In this document: in pieces, positions 1-7,810 of the stretch
Position numbering within the stretch: position 1 is the stretch's first letter
How the letters are laid out: each line of letters begins with the position of its first letter
DNA from: Tolypothrix brevis GSE-NOS-MK-07-07A
Lineage (GTDB): Bacteria > Cyanobacteriota > Cyanobacteriia > Cyanobacteriales > Nostocaceae
Length of the DNA: 64,000 nt
Direction: 5' to 3'
Assembly: GCA_019358985.1 (NCBI GenBank)
Contig: JAHHIJ010000019.1
Span: forward strand, 1-64,000
Program-made: the position numbers and the translations under genes
Notes under the pieces: model-generated
What the model was told of the DNA's origin: nothing
The model's input: the letters and a program-made list of their open reading frames with translations, nothing else
The model's database searches: none

Positions 1-280
1 TTGGACGTGACTAGGCTCATCGCTGAGTCTTTTCCGTGAGAGTAGCGGGTATGAATCCGCTAGGGAAGTCGGCTTCCCTTTCTAAACAACCTTTTCGGGT
101 CGCACCCCTGTTCCCAGCTTCACCCTGGAAGAATCGAGCTTCCTCAGTGTGGGCAGATAGGGAGTCATACCTGAGTCTGGCAGAAGGGACTTGCACCCTT
201 ATCAGACCGAGAGTTCAGCCTTGTGGCTGGAAGCGTTATGTACGGGCTTTCACCGTGATTCACACTTCAACGAATCGCAC
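1..280 (-). mobile_element. 5' part of a group II intron (domain I), continues left of the window
   Basis: Read on the minus strand, the segment starts at 280 with GTGCGATTCG, matching the group II 5' splice-site consensus GUGYG. It contains domain-I-like signatures: AAGGGTGCAAGTCCCTT (5-bp stem), GAAGCTGGGAACAGGGG, GGGAAGCCGACTTCCC, and AGCGATGAG near the left edge. The last resembles the segment following the GGGAACAG box in Ll.LtrB. No reverse transcriptase is visible; it would lie left of base 1. The 5' exon, plus-strand bases from 281, matches the left-end hairpin of a second IS copy at 29129-29164, so the insertion point can be placed precisely. Identification is by recall of group II sequence landmarks, not by a covariance model. 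A HEARO/omega RNA or a cobalamin riboswitch was considered and fits less well. Confidence 0.72.
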
Positions 281-335
281 CTGTACCCAGAATCAGTGGC
301 GGGATATAAGGTGGGCAATTAGGATTGCATCTAAT
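281..335. repeat. Half of an IS200/IS605-type left-end hairpin, interrupted by the intron
   Basis: Bases from 281 (CTGTA, then CAGAATCAGTGGCGGGA) match one arm of the hairpin at 29129-29164. There the complete stem-loop CCCACTGAATTCTG / CAGAATCAGTGGCGGG is present. Here the other arm is missing because the group II intron begins exactly where it should start. Both loci then continue with GGGCAAT and lead to a tnpB gene, so this is inferred to be the left end of the same element family. Confidence 0.6.
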
Positions 336-459
336 ATTGATTTTTTGCATAGCAAAGACAAATATTAGATGTATGACGAATCAACAATTATTTTATTTTC
401 AGGGATTATCAGAAAATATATATCATGGTAAGATACATATACCAAGGAGGTGATGTTGA

Positions 460-1746
460 GTGTTGCATAAGGTAGTACAAGTTCGTTTGTATCCGTCACA
501 AGAACAACAAATTCAATTAGCTCAAGCTTTTGGCTGCGCTCGGTGGTGGTGGAATTATGCCCTAAATAAGTCAATTGAGACTTATAAAGAAACAGGGAAA
601 GGGCTCACTCGTGCAGCACTCAACGCATTTCTCCCGACGCTCAAAAAAGCAGAAGATACTATTTGGTTGGCTGATTGTTATAGCCAAGTTTTACAAGCTA
701 CAACACTTAATCTAACCACCGCATACAAAAACTTTTTTGAAAACCGTGCTGGATTCCCTAAATTCAAATCTAGGCACGGAAAACAGTCTATTCAGTATCC
801 TCAAAACGTCAAAATTGTAGATGGTGAATCAGTTGCCGGGAACGGTTTCCGTTCCGGCAAACTGATGAACTCGAAGAGCAATGTCAAACTCCCAGGCAAT
901 ATCGGAATACTCAAAGCCAAAATACATCGGCTGATTGAGGGGAAAATAAAGACTGTAACTGTTAGTAAAACTCCTTCAGGTAAATACTTTGCATCTATCC
1001 TGACAGAAATAGAAGAGGAAAAACCTGCTATTACAGAGGGGAAGATTTACGGCATTGACTTAGGGTTGAAACATTTCGCTGTTGTAACTGATGGTGAAAA
1101 GATTTCTAAGTACGATAACCCTAAACACCTTGCCAAGTACGAAAAGAACCTCAAGCGTAAACAAAAAAAGTTAGCCCGTAAACAAAAAGGGAGTAACTCA
1201 AGAAATAGATATAGAAAAGTTGTTGCCAAAGTGTACGAGCGAGTTAGTAATTCGCGGCAGGATTTTCTACATAAACTTAGTTATAAGTTGGTCAGCGATA
1301 GCCAAGCTGTCATAGTAGAGAATCTTCACCTTCTAGGCATGGTACGCAATCACAAATTGGCGAAATCAATATCTGATGCAGGATGGGGAACATTTACCAA
1401 CTTTTTAGCCTACAAGCTAGAACGCAAGGGTGGAAAGTTGGTTGAGATTGATAGATGGTTTCCCAGTTCCAAACTCTGCTCTAATTGTTTCTATCAGATT
1501 GGTGAGATGCCATTGGATGTCCGTGAATGGACTTGTCCTCATTGTGGTACTCATCATGATAGAGATGGAAATGCAGCCATAAATATTAGAGCCGAAGGCA
1601 TCAGAATGATAAAGGCGGAAGGTTCAGCCGTCTCTGCTGTAGGAGGGGAAGTAAGTCCTAAACTTGGACGAAAGTCTAGGTTTGGGCATTCCCCCGTGAT
1701 TACAGAAGCCGACACTGTACTTGGTACTCCAAGTCAGTGTGGGTAG
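460..1746 (+). CDS. tnpB: TnpB, RNA-guided endonuclease of an IS200/IS605-type element, apparently intact
   Basis: A 428-residue TnpB. The order is an N-terminal helical/WED-type region (residues 1-190), then a split RuvC nuclease with D200 in GIDLGLKHF, E287 in VIVENL and D367/D369 in HHDRDGNAA. A zinc-binding CSNC...CPHC pair lies before the last motif. All catalytic residues are present and the length is normal. The GTG start is fixed by a strong AAGGAGG Shine-Dalgarno (444-450). In this family TnpB cuts DNA guided by an omega RNA transcribed from the 3' part of the gene and the right end, which keeps the element in the genome; here the last 40 codons run into the right-end hairpin. No tnpA is present, so the element is not autonomous. 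Left and right ends match those of the copy at 29.1-30.5 kb. Confidence 0.93.
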   Translation: MLHKVVQVRLYPSQEQQIQLAQAFGCARWWWNYALNKSIETYKETGKGLTRAALNAFLPTLKKAEDTIWLADCYSQVLQATTLNLTTAYKNFFENRAGFPKFKSRHGKQSIQYPQNVKIVDGESVAGNGFRSGKLMNSKSNVKLPGNIGILKAKIHRLIEGKIKTVTVSKTPSGKYFASILTEIEEEKPAITEGKIYGIDLGLKHFAVVTDGEKISKYDNPKHLAKYEKNLKRKQKKLARKQKGSNSRNRYRKVVAKVYERVSNSRQDFLHKLSYKLVSDSQAVIVENLHLLGMVRNHKLAKSISDAGWGTFTNFLAYKLERKGGKLVEIDRWFPSSKLCSNCFYQIGEMPLDVREWTCPHCGTHHDRDGNAAINIRAEGIRMIKAEGSAVSAVGGEVSPKLGRKSRFGHSPVITEADTVLGTPSQCG

Positions 1747-1751
1747 TTCAC
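1711..1751 (+). repeat. Right-end hairpin of the tnpB element, likely omega-RNA 3' part
   Basis: A hairpin ACACTG.ACTTGG / CCAAGT.CAGTGT (1712-1740) covers the tnpB stop codon and is followed by GGTAGTTCAC. The copy at 30443-30483 has the same arrangement: a CTACACTGA...TCAGTGTAG stem followed by GGTAGTTTAC. The shared CAGTGT.GGTAGTT.AC suggests the element ends near 1751, so the bases after it would serve as the omega-RNA guide. The exact end is inferred from two copies only. Confidence 0.6.
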
Positions 1752-1828
1752 ATGCAAATCCACAAGAAGATAATGGTTCGGACGGGGGGACGTTTACATT
1801 TACCGGACAGCGCGTTACTGCCGAATAA
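1748..1828 (+). pseudogene. Possible 3' remnant of the gene hit by the tnpB element
   Basis: Directly after the element's right end a frame reads about 26 codons to a TAA at 1826-1828, ending in TFTFTGQRVTAE. Its composition is protein-like, but it has no start of its own, and no matching 5' part is visible in the window. It could be the tail of an interrupted gene or chance coding potential. Confidence 0.25.
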
Positions 1829-2035
1829 CGCTTGAGTTATTGCGCTTAATAGCCCTCAGGCTATAGCGGTTCCAATAAGGTTCGGTTAGGCAGGAGACGC
1901 GATAAATCGCCGTCTTTACAATAATAAGCCCTTTGTAGAGACGGCGATTTATCGCGTCTTTGTGATCTATAATTTTCATCAAAAAATCTTATCCGAACCG
2001 TATTGATAGCAGTTCTCATTTGAATCACATACATA
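1829..2035. other. Intergenic stretch with a 25-bp inverted repeat
   Basis: No gene is seen. The segment holds an inverted pair, AGACGCGATAAATCGCCGTC (from 1895) and its reverse complement ending at 1959, separated by about 17 bases. The arms belong to the GTAGAGACG...CGTCTCTAC palindrome family seen throughout the window; here two copies face each other and could form one large hairpin. Confidence 0.6.
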
Positions 2036-2286
2036 TGTTATTTCGGCGATCGCAATTGCTTGTTTGGCGATCGCATTTGTTATTTCGGCGAGAGCAATTG
2101 TTATTTCGGCGAGAGCAATTGCTTGTTTGGCGAGAGCAAAAGCTTGTTTGGCGATCGCATTTGTTATTTCGGAGAGAGCAAAAGCTTGTTTGGCGATCGC
2201 AATTGCTTGTTTGGCGATCGCAATTGCTTGTTTGGCGATCGCAATTGCTTGTTTGGCGAACTCAAAAGCTTGTTTGGCGTGTCCAT
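2036..2286. repeat. 21-bp minisatellite built on HIP1 (GCGATCGC)
   Basis: About twelve units of TTTGGCGATCGCAATTGCTTG and variants (GCGAGAGC for GCGATCGC; AAAAGCTTG or TTTGTTATT for AATTGCTTG). Because 21 is a multiple of three, several frames stay open on both strands. On the minus strand a GTG-initiated frame (2293-1979, 104 codons) encodes a heptad-like AKQAIAI repeat, and plus frames read VWRSQLL. None has a recognisable ribosome-binding site, so I treat it as a repeat array, not a gene. Confidence 0.8.
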
Positions 2287-2527
2287 AACGCACTATACTG
2301 GCGTATCTAGACTAAAATGTTGCAAAAAATATGATTCTTTCCCCCTGTAGGGGTTTGAAGCCCCCACATAAAGGAGGTCTTTAATTGGGAGGGGTTACAA
2401 TCCCCTTCCAATTTCTTCCCCACCTTCCCCACCTTTCCCCTTTCCCCTTTACCCCTCTTCATGAAGACTCGTAAGCCTGGGGCTACACAAACAGAGCTTA
2501 CCTGCGTGGGCTAAAACTCTAATGGTA
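2287..2527. other. Spacer downstream of pepA with small hairpins and a dispersed repeat
   Basis: It holds a CCCCCTGTAGGGG hairpin near 2341, a pyrimidine-rich low-complexity tract (2400-2460), and at about 2482-2515 a degenerate copy of the dispersed AGCCTGGGGCTACACAAAC repeat that recurs at 11980 and 17785. No coding sequence is seen. Confidence 0.5.
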
Positions 2528-4000
2528 TTAACTCAGCACCCAGTTAACCAGGGTACGAACGCCAAAACCGGTTGCCCCAGAACCGTTGTAACCGTTTTCT
2601 TTATCTGTCCAAACGGGACCGGCTATATCTAAGTGCGCCCAAGGGGTATCTTTGACAAACTGTTTGAGAAATAAAGCTGCGGTAATCGAACCACCTGCAC
2701 GAGGACCGGTATTTTTCATGTCCGCAATGCCAGACTTCAGCCCTTCAAAGTATTTTTCTTCCATTGGCAGACGCCACAGCTTTTCCCCAGCGGTGTCAGA
2801 TGCGGTTTCTAACTGTTGAGCTACAGCATCATCGGGAGTAAACAACCCGGCAATATCGTCTCCTAAGGCAATTAAGCAAGCACCGGTTAAGGTAGCTAAA
2901 TCAACGATCGCTTCTACTCCCAATTTATCGGCAAACACCAACGCATCAGCCAAGGTTAAACGTCCTTCAGCGTCGGTGTTGTTAACTTCGATTGTTTTGC
3001 CATTTGAAGCTGTCAGCACGTCGCCTGGGTGCATGGCGCGACCGCTAATCATGTTTTCAGTTACCGCTGAGATAAAATGCACTTCCACATCTGGCTTTAA
3101 CTGACCGATCGCTTTGGCTGCACCTAATGTAGCTGCTGCACCACCCATGTCAATTTTCATCGTTTCGATACCGCTACCAGCACCTTTGATGTTGAGTCCG
3201 CCAGAGTCGAAGGTCAGACCTTTACCGATAATTGCTAGTTTACGTCTGGGTGTGCCTTGGGGTTTGTAGGTGAGGTGAATAAATTTCGGGGGCAAGTCAG
3301 AAGCTTGTGCTACTCCTAAAAAAGCACCCATCCCCAGCTTTTCACAGTCTTCTTTTTCCAGGATTTCTAGTTGCAAATCGTAATCGCTGGCGATCGCTTG
3401 AGCGGTTTCTGCCATCGTAATTGGTGTGACAGCATTCGCTGGTGCTGCTACCAACTGCCGCGCCAAAATTACCCCAGAAGTGATTTGATTAGCGCGAGTA
3501 ATTGCGGCTTCTTGTCCGCCCAAACCTAGTAAATGTACTGTTTCTACTTGCGGTCCTTTATCTTCGTTTTCCGACTTGAAGCGAGTATCTTGATAAAGTG
3601 CTAGTTCTATGCCTTCAGCGATCGCTTGCGCTGTTGCCTCTGGATTATTATTCCATACTGGCAGATTAATTGCAAGAGTTTTGCATTTTTGCTTTTTAGC
3701 TAATCGTGCCATAGATGCAGCAGCGCGGCGCAAGCTATCTAGTTTTAAAGCATCAGGTTTTCCCAAACCTACTACTATCAGCTTTCGTACCGAGCGATCG
3801 CCACCTAAGCGCGTGGAAATGCTGCTACCTGCTTTACCTTTAAATTCTTCTTCGGCAATCAGTTCTTTTAACACACCACCGACTTTTTCATCTAAAGTCG
3901 CCAATTCTCCACTTAACTCTACCGCATCTTCAAATAATCCAATCGCCAAACCATCTCCCTTCCACTCTCCTAAAGGCGTATTAATTGGTAGAATTTCCAT
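2528..4000 (-). CDS. pepA: Leucyl aminopeptidase (PepA, M17 family)
   Basis: A cytosolic two-metal aminopeptidase that removes N-terminal residues from peptides in protein turnover. The C-terminal catalytic domain shows [14 protein letters not shown] (metal/substrate lysine and aspartate) and the M17 signature [12 protein letters not shown]. The smaller N-terminal regulatory domain is also present. Starting at the ATG at 4000 ([15 protein letters not shown]) gives 490 residues, the usual length for cyanobacterial PepA. An upstream in-frame start at 4117 would add 39 residues of proline-rich sequence unlike the family, over a repeat-laden region. It appears to be transcribed alone, with repeat DNA on both sides. 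Confidence 0.95.
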   Translation of the reverse strand: MEILPINTPLGEWKGDGLAIGLFEDAVELSGELATLDEKVGGVLKELIAEEEFKGKAGSSISTRLGGDRSVRKLIVVGLGKPDALKLDSLRRAAASMARLAKKQKCKTLAINLPVWNNNPEATAQAIAEGIELALYQDTRFKSENEDKGPQVETVHLLGLGGQEAAITRANQITSGVILARQLVAAPANAVTPITMAETAQAIASDYDLQLEILEKEDCEKLGMGAFLGVAQASDLPPKFIHLTYKPQGTPRRKLAIIGKGLTFDSGGLNIKGAGSGIETMKIDMGGAAATLGAAKAIGQLKPDVEVHFISAVTENMISGRAMHPGDVLTASNGKTIEVNNTDAEGRLTLADALVFADKLGVEAIVDLATLTGACLIALGDDIAGLFTPDDAVAQQLETASDTAGEKLWRLPMEEKYFEGLKSGIADMKNTGPRAGGSITAALFLKQFVKDTPWAHLDIAGPVWTDKENGYNGSGATGFGVRTLVNWVLS

Positions 4001-4111
4001 TTGTGATATTCTCTGTAAAAGTTCTTGTACCAGTATTGCGTATAATCCCCTTTTCGTGCTTCTTTCGGGGAAGTGGGGAAGTGGGGGAGTGGATAAAGAA
4101 TTCTTACCAAT

Positions 4112-4316
4112 AGACATAGGAGTGAAAAAGAATGTAGAGACGCGGAATTTCGCGTCTCTACAAGGATTCTGGCTGACGCATATTTAATTATCGGAGATGT
4201 CTAATGACTAATGACTATTGAGTATTAGACATCGACCGCTTTTTTATTATGCATTGCCCAAAACCCTTGTAGAGACGTAGCACTGCTACGTCTCTACGTC
4301 TTTTCGTAAGATGTTT
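4112..4316. mobile_element. Two MITE-like elements (family A)
   Basis: Copy 1 (4112-4202) runs from AGACATAGG to GGAGATGTCT and contains the palindrome GTAGAGACG-CGGAATTTCG-CGTCTCTAC. Copy 2 (4227-4315) begins AGACATCGACCG, ends near AAGATGTTT, and contains GTAGAGACG-TAGCACTGCTA-CGTCTCTAC. The terminal inverted repeats (AGACAT...ATGTCT) are flanked by TA, as in IS630/Tc1-type MITEs. No coding capacity. Confidence 0.7.
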
Positions 4317-4335
4317 ATTGACCATTGACCATTGA

Positions 4336-5484
4336 CTATTGACTATTGACATTAAGATTAAATTTAGAGCTGATCGCTTTAATCACTCTTGCTTCTTCTA
4401 ATGTAGTTTTGTTGTTTAGTTGGGCTATTCTATAACATTGAGCCAGTAAAGGTACTGCAAAATCGCGGTTTAGTTGATTAAGTAATGTATCTAAAGGTTG
4501 GGGTGATTTGATGTTTTGCGCGATCGCTTCTACATTGCTTGGACTGAGGTTTAATGTTTGCAACTTCGGCGAAATTTCTTCCCAAGTCTGATCTGGATGA
4601 CTGGCGAGGATCATATGAACTAGAATTTGATCCATAATCGCTTCTTGAGCGATCGCTTTTTCTAAATAATTTTCGCTTTGTTTCTTTAACTCTGCAAGTG
4701 TTGCTTCCGAAGTCAACGAAGTCGATTTATCTAGCTTTGCTTCATAAAATCGACAAGCTGCATATCCCAACGAATATATCATTGTCGCATTAGAACTAGC
4801 ACCAATCACCGCACCGGCAAAAGGTACATTTCGCAGCAAACCTAATCCCGCAGCTTTGAGAAGACGACTTCCACCAAAAGCTAAACCAAAAATCGCTAAA
4901 GCTTCACCTTTTCGCGCAGGATCTTTTAAATCTAACCCATAGATAGATGCAATTTGATAAAGCATTTCTGATTGTAATTGCGTTGTTGCTGCCAAATCAA
5001 CCGCAAACAGCGCCAACGCTTGACCTGGTAAAAGACTAGTTGCCAGTCCAATTCCCCCTGCTTTAGTTGCTTTATCCAGCATAATCCGATGGGCAATTTG
5101 GCTGGGTGATTCTTGGGGATGCTGTTGCTGTAATTGTTTTACTTCTGCTTCGGCTTTTGCTAAATCAACTTTCTCACTAACACCAATCAGCCAATTGAGA
5201 TTTAACACTCCAGCTAATTTTCTAATTAGCCAGTTTTCACTCATCTGAGTAACTACCTCTCCAACGGTGTGAGTTGCTTGTTCAATTAGTTTATGTGTTT
5301 GTTTTACGGCTGTTTCTAAAGATGCCGCTCCTACCCCAACTGCGGTTCCAACTGCACCACCAACAGAGTTAGCAAATGATTCTAATACTGTAGGTGTATC
5401 TTCTTGTGCTGAAGTTTGCGCTTTAATTTCTATTTCTGAGGATGAATTATTCACCTCAATTTTTGTTTGGGGTTTGTCTTTCAT
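4336..5484 (-). CDS. EcsC-family protein
   Basis: A 382-residue protein. The first 95 residues are polar and Thr/Glu-rich. From about residue 100 comes an EcsC-type helical domain with small-residue, glycine-rich amphipathic segments (GGIGLATSLLPGQALALFAVDLAATTQLQ and LLRNVPFAGAVIGASSNA). The family is named after the Bacillus ecsC gene; its molecular role is unknown and a membrane association is usually assumed. A second, shorter family member is encoded at 35060-35815. The ATG at 5484 opens the frame with no strong Shine-Dalgarno visible. Family assignment is by recognition of the conserved core. Confidence 0.8.
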   Translation of the reverse strand: MKDKPQTKIEVNNSSSEIEIKAQTSAQEDTPTVLESFANSVGGAVGTAVGVGAASLETAVKQTHKLIEQATHTVGEVVTQMSENWLIRKLAGVLNLNWLIGVSEKVDLAKAEAEVKQLQQQHPQESPSQIAHRIMLDKATKAGGIGLATSLLPGQALALFAVDLAATTQLQSEMLYQIASIYGLDLKDPARKGEALAIFGLAFGGSRLLKAAGLGLLRNVPFAGAVIGASSNATMIYSLGYAACRFYEAKLDKSTSLTSEATLAELKKQSENYLEKAIAQEAIMDQILVHMILASHPDQTWEEISPKLQTLNLSPSNVEAIAQNIKSPQPLDTLLNQLNRDFAVPLLAQCYRIAQLNNKTTLEEARVIKAISSKFNLNVNSQ

Positions 5485-5582
5485 AACGTCCTACAAGTCT
5501 TTCTATTTAACTTGTAGCCGCAAACCGAGGGGTTTGACATCTCTCTGTAAGCGTAACTTCTAATATCCTTTATAGAGTCTCA

Positions 5583-5789
5583 CTAAACAGGTTCTGCGTC
5601 TTGAAAAGAATATAATTCAGGTTCATCATGCAAAAAATCAAATACTTTTCCTTTTTCAGCAACATGCATAATTTCATTACTAGAAGGATAGGAAATATTT
5701 CCAAATAACTTTTCTTCTAGCAATAAACGTTCTTCTGGTGGTAAAGCAAGAATTACTTCTAATAAGGATTCAACAAGCTTGATGTTCAT
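5583..5789 (-). CDS. Small antitoxin-like protein
   Basis: A 68-residue acidic protein. Its N-terminus (KLVESLLEVILALPPEER) resembles the short helical N-termini of cyanobacterial antitoxin-type proteins, for instance the start of the DUF433 protein at 17990. No toxin partner is adjacent, and the next gene downstream encodes the EcsC-family protein. It may be an orphan antitoxin. No DNA-binding motif is recognised with certainty. Confidence 0.55.
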   Translation of the reverse strand: MNIKLVESLLEVILALPPEERLLLEEKLFGNISYPSSNEIMHVAEKGKVFDFLHDEPELYSFQDAEPV

Positions 5790-5905
5790 GGATTTTTCAG
5801 TAAAATTTAATTTTAATGAATGATATTTTTACTTTTCAAATGAGAACAATGTTTTGAAAACATTATGTAAAGGCTGTTTTTTCGACTTTAATTAAATCAC
5901 TTCAT

Positions 5906-6718
5906 TTATACTTTATAAATGGCTTCCTCGCTATTGTCTAAAAAATTGTTCTCCTTCATAATCTCATAAAGATAAATATCTTTTTCTAACAAACAGGCAT
6001 GTCCACTATAAGGTAATACTACCATTTTTGGATTAGGTAAAATATTGACTAAACGTTCGGCTTCAGTTACAGAAGGTAAAAGGCGATCGTCACCACCAGC
6101 AATTATCAAAACTGGTTGAGTCAGGGTGCGTAATTGCTTATCATTAATATGAAATTCTCGTAATAATGATATTCGCCAGAGGACGGTTTGTGGTGGTACA
6201 TAACGCATACTTTTGAGAAGTTCTTGACGATCGCCTCTCGCAATTCTCCCCAATGATGCTAAAAATGGCAATAGCCCCAATGCTCCAACATCATAAAGAT
6301 ATCCCGGTACCATGTTAGTTAATTGCGATGTCCAATTTAACCAAGGACGAAGATTTAAAGCCGAAGCTGAGTTAATGAGAATAATTCGCTTGAATAACTG
6401 CGGTGAAGCGATCGCAACTTTCATCGCCAAACAACCCCCAAATGACTCACCACACAAGTAAACTGGTCTAGAAGAACTTTTTAATTCTTGGTCGATTAAG
6501 TCCAATACGTTCTCAGTCAGATCCTCCCAATTAGTTAAATCTTCTCTTGGTATCGCCAAACAACGCACATCAAAACCGGCTTCTAAACCGGCAGTTTGCG
6601 ATCGCAATAATTGACCCGTTCCATCCATACCTGGTAAGTATACCAACAACGGATACTCTGGCTTTAGTTTTTTAGGTGTTAAAAAACACGGTTTGATCTC
6701 AACTTTTGGAATAGTCAT
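5906..6718 (-). CDS. Alpha/beta hydrolase
   Basis: A 270-residue alpha/beta-hydrolase-fold protein. It has the nucleophile elbow GESFGG (Ser), an acid in GGDDRLLPS and the catalytic His in YSGHACLLEKD. The opening YPLLVYLPGMDGTGQLL carries the oxyanion-hole region and resembles the hydrolase half of plant phytyl ester synthase-type proteins and their cyanobacterial relatives. The substrate is unknown; a lipid or ester is plausible by that similarity only. The ATG at 6718 was chosen because the upstream extension to 6754 translates the common dispersed GGGCAATGGGCATTGGGC repeat. Confidence 0.85.
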   Translation of the reverse strand: MTIPKVEIKPCFLTPKKLKPEYPLLVYLPGMDGTGQLLRSQTAGLEAGFDVRCLAIPREDLTNWEDLTENVLDLIDQELKSSSRPVYLCGESFGGCLAMKVAIASPQLFKRIILINSASALNLRPWLNWTSQLTNMVPGYLYDVGALGLLPFLASLGRIARGDRQELLKSMRYVPPQTVLWRISLLREFHINDKQLRTLTQPVLIIAGGDDRLLPSVTEAERLVNILPNPKMVVLPYSGHACLLEKDIYLYEIMKENNFLDNSEEAIYKV

Positions 6719-6845
6719 TAGTAAATTGGGCAATGGGCATTGGGCAATGAGCATTGGGCACGCTCGAATTAAAGACGCTTGATTTTTGATACGCGTTCTA
6801 TTCTAATAGCATTCTTTCAATGCCCAATGCCCAATGCCCCATTTA

Positions 6846-7025
6846 TTAATAACAACCTTCAAGCAATAATTTAGCAATTTTGCCATGACAGTGTTCTGTC
6901 AATTCGGCTACAACTTTTTTGCCTTGCTTGCACTGGTATTTTTCCTTATGTTGGGGTATAATGCAATAGGGACGACCAATTAATAAGGGTTTTGGGACAA
7001 TTAAGGGTAAAGCAGAAGTCCTGAT
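6846..7025 (-). pseudogene. Possible small gene or gene remnant without a clear start
   Basis: A minus-strand frame, open from 7025 to a TAA at 6846-6848, reads protein-like sequence including GRPYCIIPQHKEKYQC and ELTEHCHGKIAKLLLEGCY. There is no ATG, GTG or TTG at a sensible place, so it may be a truncated gene or use an unusual start. No family recognised. Cys- and His-rich character is the only visible feature. Confidence 0.3.
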
Positions 7026-7096
7026 TTATTCTCAAGAAGCGATCGCAATCAGCAAAATTGCTAAATCCTCAACTTGCGATCGCTACTTTGCCAAAT

Positions 7097-7180
7097 AGAC
7101 ATCGACCGCTATCCTTATTATACTTTGCTCGAAACCCTTCATTAGACGTAGCACTTGGTAGTCTCTACGTCTTTTATGCC
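7097..7180. mobile_element. Degenerate family-A MITE
   Basis: Starts AGACATCGACCGCTAT and holds a decayed palindrome (TTAGACGTAGCACTTGGTAG, then TCTCTACGTC). It lies just beyond the 3' remains of the plsC pseudogene and probably contributed to that gene's truncation. Confidence 0.5.
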
Positions 7181-7242
7181 AGATGCCAAATCAGCAAATC
7201 CTCGCTGAAATTCCCCCACTTGATTCCGAGGACTCGCGTAAT

Positions 7243-7810
7243 TGGTACTTACCCCATATAATGATCATAGGCAAAGTGAATTGGACTTGACAACGCCTCC
7301 ATTAAAACTGGTGCATCCGTCAATAACTCAGGGAATCAACGCCACTGAGCTTGTAAGAAACAAGTCTTACGTGTTTGACTAGCTCATTAAGACGCAGTTT
7401 GGTACGAACTTCCGAATGCCTCCCTAGTTCGGATTATCTTCAAACTATCTTGTTAATGGTGTTGATCGAGGGCAAGACATCTTAACTGCGTTGAGCGAGG
7501 GGACTTAAACGTGAAATGCGCCGGGGGAAGCTTCCCCCGGTCACTTTCACAGGTTTGCTAGTTCCTGGAATTATATCCATTTAAAAACTAGCTTAATTTT
7601 CGCGGTGGTTAAAACCACCCGTGCCGTTTCCCTCTCAGCTTTGAAAAGCTGAGTTTCCCACATCCCGGTAAGTTTTATGAAGTTGCGATGATTGCTTACC
7701 ACCAACACATTTACATCTTGGGGAATGCGATTCTCGTAATAGCGAAACATTTTTATTGAGATCGTCCCTAGAAACGAGCGATAAATATCCAGAGGGCTAT
7801 TTACAGTCAT
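7243..7810 (-). pseudogene. plsC: 1-acylglycerol-3-phosphate acyltransferase (PlsC-like), split by an insertion
   Basis: The minus strand from 7810 reads MTVNSPLDIYRSFLGT...ENRIPQDVNVLVVSNHRNF, the N-terminus of a cyanobacterial PlsC-like acyltransferase up to the NHxxxxD motif. The continuation DAPVLMEALSSPIHFAYDHYMG resumes at 7318 after a 358-bp insert. Joining ..AACTTCAT to GGATGCACC.. restores NHRNFMDAP, including the catalytic His and Asp. After YMG the expected Gln is a TAA stop, and the rest has been lost to repeat DNA. In living members the enzyme makes phosphatidic acid. The copy cannot be functional here; a working paralogue must lie elsewhere. Confidence 0.85.
7319..7676 (-). mobile_element. 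358-bp non-autonomous IS200/IS605-like insert in plsC
   Basis: Bounds come from reconstructing the uninterrupted host gene. On the minus strand the insert follows TTCAT and creates no target duplication, as expected for IS200/IS605 elements that insert 3' of a short target motif. The left end carries hairpins CTCAGCTTTTCAAAGCTGAG and GGTGGTTTTAACCACC. The middle has the palindrome CCGGGGGAAGCTTCCCCCGG. The right end has CTCAGTGGCGTTGATTCCCTGAG. There is no tnpA or tnpB. A structured internal RNA (a solo omega RNA) is possible but unproven. Confidence 0.65.

Noticed and set aside
1-280. HEARO/omega RNA of an IscB element, or a cobalamin riboswitch
   Set aside because: The orientation, GTGCGATTCG border and the GGGAACAG and AGCGATGAG boxes on the minus strand fit a group II intron better, and no IscB or B12-related gene lies downstream.
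36-368. Plus-strand open frame of 110 codons
   Set aside because: It lies over the structured intron and the IS end, has an unusual composition and no ribosome-binding site.
2036-2286. CRISPR-like array
   Set aside because: Units are directly adjacent with no unique spacers and include HIP1 octamers; there are no cas genes.
1979-2293. Minus-strand heptad-repeat protein (AKQAIAI)
   Set aside because: The frame is a by-product of a 21-bp repeat that is also open in other frames; no start signal.
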